From: Cryptomeria japonica
Lineage: Eukaryota > Streptophyta > Pinopsida > Cupressales > Cupressaceae
Length of the DNA: 41,000 nucleotides
Reading direction: 5' to 3'
NCBI RefSeq assembly: GCF_030272615.1
Contig: NC_081410.1
Location: 508,611,942-508,652,941, forward strand
The translations under genes and the position numbers were made by a program. Each line of letters begins with the position of its first letter. Position 1 is the stretch's first letter. The notes beneath the pieces were generated by a model. It was not told where the DNA came from and did not search any database. It saw nothing but the letters and a program-made list of their open reading frames with translations. Of the stretch, positions 33,127 through 41,000 are shown in pieces.

Positions 33127-34020
33127 ATGGATGGAGATGAAAGAAAGAGTTGGAAGAAACCTTCGAACTTTAATGGACAAATCTATGATGTTTGGGCCAA
33201 GAAGATGAAGACCATGATGGTTGCAAACAATTTATGGTGACTTTGTGCAATTGGGTTTGTGGATACTACTGATCTAGGTCAATATGCTCCCCTCATAAAC
33301 AATCAAAAGAACCAGTTTAGGGAAACAAGGAGGAATGATGTTATGGCATCAAGTTTTATTGAAGAAGCCTTAACATAGGCGATATTTCCCAAAATAACAA
33401 CAACTAACTATGCATAGGAAGCATGGGAAATCCTCCAAACTAGCTACAAGGGGATAGAGAAAGTTGGAATGGTGAAGCTCCAAATGCTTAGAAGATATTT
33501 TGAGACTCTTTAAATTTAGGACAGTGAGTCCATTTCATAATTCCATATAGGAGTCTCTAGTTCATTATACTAGCTAAGGTCAAATGGAGAAACCTTGGAG
33601 GAGCAGAGGATTGTTGAGAAAATCCTTCAAAGTTTAATGCAATAGTGATTGCCATTGAAGAGGCAAAGGATTTGTGAATATTGATAGTTGATGGGTTGAT
33701 GGGTTCTCTTCAAACCCATGAGTAGTGCCTAATTAGTTCTACTACTTCTTCCCAAGAGAAAGCTTTCAAACCTCAATCCAATGTAAGAGGCAGAAGGAGT
33801 GGAAGAAGTGGTAGGAGTTCAAGAGGCAAAGACTAGGACAATGAAGAAAGCTCAGGATGAGAAAATAGTGAAGAGGGAGCAAGCAAATCTCAAAATAACT
33901 CCAAACAAGACAAGAAGAACAACAACTTGAATCAAAGGTATTATAAGAGCAATGTGGAGTGCTTTAACTACTAGAAGTTTGGGCATCATGCAAAAGATTG
34001 CTGGAAAAAGAAAGGTAATG
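33127..34020 (+). pseudogene. copia gag, heavily interrupted
   Basis: ATG at 33127 begins KPSNFNGQIYDVWAKKMKT, the UBN2-type Gag start, stopped by TGA after 37 codons. Further pieces (EEALT, AWEILQTSYKG, VKLQMLRRYFETL) follow the family order with stops between them. An RGRRSGRSGRSSRGK-like basic region lies at about 33790-33830. The zinc knuckle near 33958-34005 has its second Cys changed to Tyr and an in-frame TAG right after (CFNY, stop, KFGHHAKDC). The role would be capsid/nucleocapsid. Confidence 0.82.
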
Positions 34021-34079
34021 AGTCAAAGAAGAATGCTAATGTGGTTGATTTGAATGTGGATGAAAATAATCAGTCCACA

Positions 34080-34541
34080 ACCTTCATCATGTGCAACATT
34101 GGTAAAGAAGGCAGCCCAAAGGTCTGTTATTTGGATGATCGTTGCAGTAACCACATGAGTGGGAATTAGAGTTCATTTTCATTCATTGACAAAAATGTCA
34201 AATCTGAGATCAAAATGGGGAACAATGGAATAGTTCAAGTTATGGGAAAAGGGTCTATTATGATCCGCACCAAGAAAGGTGAGAAGAAGGAGATTGAGAA
34301 TGTTTATTTTTCTCCAGGAATTAAACATAATCTCATGAGTATTGGTCAACTAATCCAAAATGGATACAAGTTGTTGATGGAGAAGGGTGAGTGTGTCATT
34401 ATTGACAAAGATGAGAGTAAGAAAGTTGTTGCAGTAGTTCAAATAACAAATAATCAGATGTTTCCTTTGATAATAGAGACGTGTTTCTCTTCTCAATCCA
34501 TAACTCCACCTCCCAAGAAAACATATACAATAGTGCAATAG
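34080..34541 (+). pseudogene. copia protease domain, active-site triplet altered
   Basis: CYLDDRCSNHMSGN lies at about 34125-34170. The copia family has D-S/T-G in the place of D-D-R (34134-34142), so the Asp is kept but the rest of the active-site triplet is changed. It continues with MGNNGIVQVMGKGSI and VYFSPGIKHNLMSIGQL, typical of copia protease. An in-frame TAG interrupts it after SGN. It would cut the Gag-Pol polyprotein. Confidence 0.82.
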
Positions 34542-34559
34542 TTAAAGGCCCTCAAGAGT

Positions 34560-35483
34560 AGCATTGAGGACCCTTCCAAGCTATGGAATCTTAGGTATGG
34601 AGACTTGGGTTATGCTGGTTTGAGTTTATTGTCCAAGAAAAAAATGGTCGATGATTTGCCATGTATTAAAAAGCTCAGTAGCAAGTGTGAGGCTTGCATT
34701 TTGGGTAAGCAACATAGGCTGCCCTTTAAAAAAGGCAACTCTAGAAGGGCAAGAAAACCATTGGAGCTAGTGCATTATGATTTGGTTGGCCCTATGCAAA
34801 CCTTATCCATTGGTAGCTGCCAATATTTTATGACCTTTATAGATGATTTTAGTCGTAGTACATGGGTTTATTTTTTGAAGCACAAATCTAAATCTTTTGA
34901 TAAGTTTTTGTTGTTTAAAGCTCAAGCTGAAAAGGAGAGTGGACATTGCATAAAGGTCCTAAGGTCAAATCATGGAGGAGAGTATAGCTCCAATGCTTTT
35001 GTTAACTTTTTCAAGCAAAATGGAATAAAGAAGGAGCTTACAACCACTTATACTCCACATCAAAATTTTGTGACTGAGATGAAGAATAGAACCATTATTG
35101 AGATGACAAGGAGGATTCTTAAAGAAAAGGGATTTCCAAATGAATATTGGGGAGAGGTTGTAGCAACAACAATATTTATGATAAATAGAAGTCCAACAAA
35201 GGCGATTTGTGACAAGATTTCACAAATGGTGTTGTCAAAGCACAAGTGGATGGCTGAGCACCTTAGAGTGACTAGGTGTGTGGCATATGCTCATGTGCCA
35301 AAAGAGAAGAGGAAAAAGTTGGATGAAAAGGGTGAGAAATGCATTTTCATGGGTTATAGTGTTGAGTCCAAGGCATATAGATTGTACAACCCCATCACAA
35401 AGAAGATAATCATAAGTATAGATGTTGAGTTCTTGGAGAATGAGTCATGGAATGGTATAGTGGATACCTTTTCATCCACCTAA
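34560..35483 (+). pseudogene. copia integrase, second catalytic Asp changed to Asn
   Basis: The pre-integrase zinc region reads LWNLRYGDLGYAGL, where both zinc-binding His positions (WH and GH in the family) are lost, then CEACILGKQHRLPF with the Cys pair kept. In the catalytic core VHYDLVGPM supplies the first Asp, LRSNHGGEYSS has Asn (34968-34970) in place of the second Asp, and TEMKNRTIIEMTRR keeps the Glu. A 292-codon frame (34605-35483) is open, longer than any other part of the element. KCIFMGYSVESKAYRLYNP marks the integrase C-terminal region. Integration activity would be lost. Confidence 0.88.
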
Positions 35484-35897
35484 CAAAATGTGCCCATCAA
35501 TGAGGATGATTAGGACTATGAAGATTGGAAAGATTCTATGATAGCTCTCGACAGCTCCTGACAAATCATGACAACTCCTAATGCAGACAGGTAGTCAAGC
35601 ATACTGTAATGGAATTCTTAGATTTTAGTGAGAACTCATCTATTTCAGACATCTCCCGAAAGCTCCCACCAACTCTAGATATTTCTTGATTGAAACAGGC
35701 AAAAAGGCAAGCAACCAAAGGTAACCAGAGAATTGGCTCCTCAATGGTTTTGATGGTGCAGATCAAAGTATGCACAGTAGAGAAGCAATACTAGTGAGAG
35801 TTCAAACCCCACTCTTGCCTCCCTAATTCCAAAGAAGACCAAGAGTCTAAGGGAGATCTACCAAGATGAAAGGTATGATGATGGGTTTGATGAAAAT
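35484..35897 (+). other. integrase-RT linker, decayed
   Basis: A linker with stops in all frames. The string AGCTCTCGACAGCTCCTGACAA shows short local duplications of ACAGCTCC and CAACTCC types at about 35540-35580. Only the end (PKKTKSLREIYQDERYDDG-like, about 35830-35885) is recognisable as the usual lead-in to RT. Confidence 0.5.
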
Positions 35898-36687
35898 GTG
35901 AACTTTGCATTGTTTTCTCATAGTGATCATATTTATTTTGAGGATGCTATTAAGGAGGAGAAATGGTGTGAGGCCATGGATGAGGAAATAGATGCAATAG
36001 AGAGGAATGACACTTGGGAGTTAATAGATTTGACTCCCAACAAGCAATTCATTGGGGTTAAATGGGTCTACAAGACCAAGAGAAATGTGAGTGACATAAG
36101 GAAAGATTGGTTGCCAAGGGGTACAAACAACAGTTTGGTAGAGACTATGATGCGATGTATGCTCTTGTTGCAAGAATGGAGACCTTGTGAGCAGTCATAG
36201 CTACCGCAGCCCAACACAAATGGAAGGTATTTCAAATGGATGTGAAGTTCGCCTTCCTTAATGGAGTGCTAAAAGAAGATGTTTTGTGGAGAAGCCACCT
36301 TGTTATGAAGTTCTAGGTATTGAAGGCAAGGTATATAGGATGAAGAAGGCACTTTATAGGCTAAAGAAATCTCCACGGGCATGGTACAGCAATATGGACT
36401 CATATTTGATGAGCAATAGCTCTGGAAATACCAAGGAAGAGCCTAGTCTTTACATCAAGATAATTAATGGTAAGATTGTTATTGTTGTCTTGTATGTTGA
36501 TGATTTAGTTTTCACAGGGAATGATGATTTCCTCATTGACGATTTTAAAGAGGCCAGGAAAAGAGAATTTGAAATGACAAATTTGGGTCTCTTGAGGTGT
36601 TTTCTAGGAATAGAAGTAAAACAAATGCATGATGGTATTTTTATCTGTCAAGAAAGATATACTAATGAGATCTTGAAGAGATTTTGA
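35898..36687 (+). pseudogene. copia reverse transcriptase, frameshifted
   Basis: It opens with DEEIDAIERNDTWELIDL and IGVKWVYKTKRN (35970-36090), the standard copia RT start. The next about 190 bp (36100-36290) needs at least two frame changes and contains a stop. The frame then recovers at KKALYRLKKSPRAWY and runs through LYVDDLVFTGND, with YVDD at 36493-36504, to LGIEVKQMHDGIFICQERYTNEILKRF and a TGA at 36685. The YVDD Asp pair is intact. Confidence 0.88.
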
Positions 36688-37445
36688 ATGTATGGTAGAA
36701 ATATTGCACCAATACCAACAACCATACATCTTAATTTTAGCAAAGAAGATTATAGCAGTAGTGTTGATCCGACCAAGTATAGGAGTTTGGTTCGAAGTTT
36801 GATTTATTTGACAACAACCAGACCTAATATAATGCATTCAGTGAGTCCGATTTCTAGATTTATGGAGACTCCAAGGGACACTCATTGGCAAGTGGGTAAG
36901 AGAATTCTGAGGTATGTGAATGGCACCAAGGGATATGGCATTTTGAATAATGTTGTAGATGATTGTAGGTAGGTTGGTTACTAAGATACCAATTGGGCAA
37001 GAAGGTAGATGATAGGAAGAGCACATCCGGGTATGTGTTTTATATGGGATCAGGTGTAATCTCATGGGATTATAAGAATCAACCAATTATCGCCCTATCA
37101 ATAGCTGAGGCTAAGTATATAGAAGCAAATGTAGGAACATGTCAAGCTATTTGACAGAGAAGAATTTTGGAAGATTTGAAGGAAGAACAAGAGGATAGAA
37201 CAACATTTTTTTGTGACAATATTTCATCAATTGCATTGTGAAAAAACCCTATGTTTCAAGGAAGAGCCAAGTACATTGAAATATGGTATCACTTCATTAC
37301 AAGTTTAGTTGATAATGGTGAGATAAAATTGGATTTTTGTAGGTCTGGGCAACAACTAGTTGACATTTTCACAAAGCCATTGGGCATATATAGTTTCGAG
37401 CACTTACAGAGAAATCTAGGTATAGTTGATTTTGATTTTGATTGA
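36688..37445 (+). pseudogene. copia RNase H and Pol C-terminus, broken
   Basis: YRSLVRSLIYLTTTRPNI and AVSPISRFM-like residues link RT to RNase H (36770-36870). The RNase H start is damaged (DTNWAR with a stop and frame change near 36970-37010). DDRKSTSGYVFYMGSG, QPIIALSIAEAKYIEA and the C-terminal HFITSLVDNGEIKLDFC and DIFTKPLG motifs follow in other frames, with stops near 37154 and 37240. The final frame ends with TGA at 37443, 28 bases before the 3' LTR. Confidence 0.85.
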
Positions 37446-37460
37446 GTTTGTTGCCTCAAG

Positions 37461-37472
37461 ACAAAGGGAGAG
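37461..37472 (+). other. polypurine tract of the copia element
   Basis: ACAAAGGGAGAG lies directly before TGTTCGAATTTATTG, the expected plus-strand primer next to the 3' LTR. Confidence 0.85.
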
Positions 37473-38192
37473 TGTTCGAATTTATTGTCCTTGCCACCAA
37501 GTCAACCCCCAATGGATATAGATCCCCACCTACTTGTTAGGAGAGAGATAAAGAAAGACAACCTGGAGATAGATTCAAATAGATTTTCAGATCCAATTCC
37601 AACTGCTCCTAACATGCACAACAGAAGACTGTAGAGGAATTAAATGAGATAGGTAAGTTTGAATTTGAACTTTGAGGGGAAATTTTGAATGGAAAACATG
37701 TGGACAAAAAGGGAGAACATTCTCCAGACAAAGGGGGTGTCCAATCCAATTCAAATCAGCAGATCAGAGAGAAGTGTAGCTCAGGAGTGAGTGCATAAAA
37801 TCAAATTTTTACAGCAATAGCCTATGTGTGAGTGTTTGTTTAGTAGAAAAAGATAGCTCCTGACTGTGTGGTTTGTCAGCTGAGCAATGATTGCTCCTGA
37901 TTGTGTACCGCTCCAAGCGAGCATTGTAGTGGGCTCAGAGAAACTCCATTTTGGATAGAATAGAGTAGCTTCTAATCGCTGTCTGTAGATTTGTAATTTG
38001 TTGGTAATTTATAGTCTATATTTATATTTTGTCATTTCCAATTCATTTAATAGAAAGAAAGAAAGATTCCATGTCTCCTTGCATGTTATTGACTTTATTC
38101 TCGTGGGTGTGTTCCCAACTGTTTGGAATTGAGAAAACAGTCTCTATGTGTTTTTGGGTCAGCCCTACTTGAGAGATGTTGATCTCTTGTTC
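37473..38192 (+). repeat. 3' LTR of the copia element (about 720 bp)
   Basis: It begins TGTTCGAATTTATTGTCC and aligns with the 5' LTR to GAGAGATGTTGATCTCT. The last bases differ (TGTTCA against CA), so the end lies between 38187 and 38193. Confidence 0.87.
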
Positions 38193-38197
38193 AAAAC

Positions 38198-38820
38198 AAA
38201 CCCAACTCTACAAGGATTCCAGTGTACATCTTATAATAAAATATGATCACTAGCATTAACCACCATAATAAAATCACCCAATGAATTTTCAAGGATTCTA
38301 TAATAAATATTACACCAATTATGAAGCGAGAGATTTAGGAGATGAATTCAAACTAGAAGTTGATGAAAAGACTTGTTGTCAAGATTAAACGAGATGATCT
38401 AGAGCTTGAGGAGAAGGGTATGCTTCCCTAAACACTAAGCGCGAGTTAGGAATAGCATCATGATCAACTGTTGATTCAAAAACAACAACAATGAATCCCT
38501 AATAATAGGGAAAATCTCTATATTGCCCTCCATAACAATCCCAGTTATTAGAGATCCAAACTTTTAAATCATTGAAACAAGGTCACATTCTTACAAACAT
38601 GCAAAGAAGCCCTTTTTAAGAAAAAAAAAACTTATATTTGCAAACCTCCTCACCTGAAACCACAACAAGAGAGGAAAGTGTAGGCATCAAAGTAGCAAAA
38701 ATATGAATAGCAAAACCGCTAGCCCAGTAAGAGAGAAATCACATGGATAACACTAGGAAAATATTTGCAAGCAAAGACCTCAATGATCCCTGAAAAACCT
38801 ATCAACGGAGGCAAGGGACA
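38198..38820. other. spacer, nothing recognisable
   Basis: AT-rich, with an A10 run near 38622-38631 and no credible reading frame on either strand. On the minus strand it lies downstream of the Gag-like remnant, where further coding would be expected, but none can be read. Confidence 0.45.
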
Positions 38821-40320
38821 TTAAGGAAATATGGTTGTTATAGTTTTTTTCTTTTCCCTGACTTGAGAATATTTATGCTTGTTAAACACCTTGAACATAG
38901 TTGTAATATTTTGCCAATTAGATACGTCAATCCATCTGCAATCAATTTTTATACTATTTTTTAAAAGTTGTTTCTTCCACGCTCTAGTCCAATATAATTT
39001 CTTTAAATGATTCTTCATTCCACATATAGTACAAGGATGAAGATCCCAACATGTTTCCATTTTGTGTCCTTGTCTATGGGAATTAAAATATTGCACATAT
39101 TTGCATTATGTTAGCTTCTTTGTTTGAACTTGTAATATTTGCATCACCAATTTTTTTTTTAATCACCATTAACATATCGAAGCCCTTCAATTTTCTGTCT
39201 CATTATTGCCTCAATGAGTTCTACAATTTCTTGTCCAAATTTTCTCAAACCTTTAACTCCATATCCCATTTTTTTCATTATCTTCCACCCAACGTTTTTT
39301 CAAAATAATCGATTTTCTTTATCCACACAACTAGCCTCACAAATAGTAGGAATAGTGGATTCAATTGTGTTGTTATCTTCAACAATACATTTTTTATCAG
39401 AGAGTTCTTGAACTATATCACATGGTTCATTAATTCAATTAAACAAATCATTTGTATCGCATGAAACATTACATAATGTAGGCTTCAATTTTAGACTCTG
39501 ATTTTCTTTTACGCATGTTTCAAGTAATTGATTGAAAAGATTAGCTTCTTCTCTAATTGATTGAAAACATGTTTTCCCCTTTTAAGTCTTTATTTTCTTT
39601 TCTAATTTTCTCTAATTCATGTTCCAAAATATCTTTCACACTTATTAAATTCTCATTCTCTTTCTTAATTTTCTTCCTGTTAAAATAAATGATTAAAATC
39701 ACCATAATTATATGCTTGACAATCAGTTTAAATCAGCTTACTTGGGTAGCTTCGCTTTCCTTCACTTTTTCATGTTTTTATTTATCACTAATAACTACGG
39801 TTGTATCTACAATGTCAATGATTTCATTTTTGTAGCTTTTAATCGTGTACTTGCAGTTTCACAAATCACAATGACCCTCCTTCTCAAAGACTATAAATTC
39901 CCTTGATAGTGATGATTGACTTTAAAACTCTTTTATTTTCTTCACATAACTATATTTGTGGCTTTACCAACTCTGACATCTTTTTGAAGAATATTCTTTG
40001 TTTCATAAAAATAGCAATCTGGCCTTGCTTTTACAGCTATGAAATCTTTTCCAGTAATTTGGCATTCTTTGGCAGTGAACAAAAGCACTGACATAAAATT
40101 TTCTTGGTGAAGATTTTACGTCTCTTTCCAATATTCTTGCAACTTCTCCTTTCAACAATTGCACCTGCAACTCATCTTAATTTGGATTAGGGCAGCGTCT
40201 TTTGCTTTTAGCAGCATCTTCTCTGTTTCATCAAACAATATTCAGCACCTTCATTCAGTTGTAGCCATACAAAGGCGTGTATAATTCCACATCTCTTCCA
40301 CTTTCAAGGCTTTGATCTTT
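38821..40320 (-). pseudogene. Gag-like remnant with coiled coil, G-patch-like and zinc-knuckle-like segments
   Basis: Read on the minus strand from the PBS-like site. A charged coiled-coil-like segment (ENENLISVKDILEHELEKI) lies at about 39570-39680. Another open stretch (39300-39520) includes CVKENQSLKLKP and CDIVQELSDKKC. A segment at about 39168-39293 then reads WKIMKKMGYGVKGLRKFGQ and ends EGLRY, matching the G-patch layout (KMGY, G-GL-K--Q-I, then GLGY) with some glycines lost. Finally, 38821-39096 encodes GHKMETC followed by CTICGMKNHLKKLY (38992-39033), a CCHC knuckle with Tyr for the last Cys. The parts lie in different frames with stops. G-patch and zinc-knuckle pairs bind RNA, which fits a retroelement Gag, but the family is not identified. 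Confidence 0.5.
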
Positions 40321-40326
40321 CTCTAT

Positions 40327-40338
40327 GCTCTGATACCA
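40327..40338 (-). other. primer-binding-site-like sequence (Met-tRNA type)
   Basis: The minus strand reads TGGTATCAGAGC exactly. It lies just upstream of the minus-strand Gag-like remnant. The preceding bases (ATTTTTATTA) do not end in CA, so the LTR boundary is not confirmed. Confidence 0.6.
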
Positions 40339-41000
40339 TAATAAAAATTAAAGAGCATGACTAATATTTTCTATATATTCAAATAAGAAGATGCAAAGAT
40401 CTTTAAATACGTTAATCAATGAAGAGATGTGTCTGTTAAAAAAAGATATTCCTATCCATAATGACTGATGAAATACAATTTATATTTTAACACGTATTAC
40501 TATCTATCAATAATATGCCCTGTCAGAATTTCTTTTAATTAAAAAGCATATAACCAAACATTTATGGCTGTCTTCTTTGGTCTATAATCTGTGTTCTTTT
40601 GTTTGCTGGTATTTGGTTCGTCAGCTGTATTCTTTTGTTTGCTATCTTTTTGTTTAACTGCACTGTAATGTTTATCTTTTGATTTTCTGACTGTACTGAT
40701 TTCAAGGACCATCCATCAAAATCTGTTTTCCTATATTCAAAAACATTTCTAATAGAAAAGTAGCGAAACTAGTGAAGTCTTCTTCTACTCAACAAAAAAA
40801 ACTAAATGCAATAGGAGTTTTCAGAATCCTGCACAGCAGCCTGGAATGGACTAGTATTATATCCAAATGACCCTTCACACACCTATGTGTTTGTCCCATT
40901 AAACCTTGTTCAAATTGAATCTATCCACTGGGATAGAGAGTTCAACTACAAGACACAAAGAACTATGTAATCAACAGAAATAAACCGAATAAATAATGAT
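40339..41000 (-). repeat. possible 5' LTR (partial) of a minus-strand element
   Basis: The position relative to the PBS-like site suggests LTR sequence that continues past the window edge. No second copy exists in the window, so this rests on position only. No gene is visible here. Confidence 0.3.

Larger units (their letters stand above)
32318..38192 (+). mobile_element. full-length Ty1/copia element, inactive
   Basis: LTRs at 32318-33033 and 37473 to about 38192, a PBS-like site at 33037, a PPT before the 3' LTR, and the copia domain order gag, protease, integrase, RT, RNase H. There are many stops and several frameshifts. The right end is uncertain by a few bases: a TSD AAAAC (32313-32317 and 38193-38197) would put it at 38192, but the terminal CA is not preserved there. 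Confidence 0.92.

Noticed and set aside
38187-38193. Exact right end and TSD of the copia element
   Set aside because: The AAAAC match at 38193-38197 is in A-rich sequence and requires loss of the terminal CA, so it is treated as possible only.

Overview
This window looks like intergenic DNA from a seed plant with a large, repeat-rich genome. A conifer or other gymnosperm is my best guess, but that is inference and no marker here proves it. Nearly everything recognisable is LTR retrotransposon. Primer-binding sites match the 3' end of plant initiator Met-tRNA (TGGTATCAGAGC type), and the Gag/Pol proteins are plant Ty1/copia and Ty3/gypsy chromovirus types. All coding regions carry stops or frameshifts, so these are old, inactive copies. 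I see no intact host gene, no tRNA or rRNA gene and no CRISPR. The only host-gene trace is a broken DUF599-like exon at about 31.0-31.3 kb, minus strand.

Layout. (A) 1-1849: unassigned, weakly repetitive. (B) about 1850-11528, minus strand: a copia-type element with a 3.39 kb 5' LTR (8141-11528), PBS, a decayed gag with three zinc knuckles, no visible pol, a polypurine tract (PPT) and a partial 3' LTR (1850-4569). That 3' LTR is interrupted by a solo LTR of another family (2243-3643); the homologous uninterrupted site survives at 10603-10607. (C) 11992-18808, plus strand: a complete LTR unit with target-site duplication (TSD) GATAC. Its internal region encodes a coiled-coil Gag with four intact CCHC knuckles, then a separate coding region of about 3.2 kb whose product I do not recognise, and no protease, RT or integrase. 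This is the most novel item here. (D) 19581-27197, plus strand: a full-length chromovirus with TSD TATCA, carrying gag, protease, RT, a truncated RNase H, integrase and chromodomain; several catalytic residues are mutated. (E) 28843-30791, plus strand: a compact non-autonomous LTR element with two 461-bp LTRs and TSD GAGGT. (F) about 31.0-31.3 kb: the DUF599-like pseudogene fragment. (G) 32318 to about 38192, plus strand: a full-length, degenerate Ty1/copia element. (H) about 38.8-40.3 kb, minus strand: remains of another Gag-like gene with coiled coil, G-patch-like segment and zinc-knuckle-like segments, downstream of a PBS-like site at 40327-40338.

How the parts relate: elements B and C and the solo LTR share LTR signatures: a TGTTGG start, CATTGATG-type sequence just inside it, and a C-rich GATTCACCCCCCCTCTCAGT-like block near the 3' end. 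This suggests one broad copia superfamily. B and C carry Gag without a visible polymerase, so they probably depended on enzymes from related full-length elements elsewhere. The stretches between elements (11529-11991, 18814-19575, 27203-28837, 30797-31020, 31326-32312, 38198-38820) are AT-rich and hold no gene I can support.
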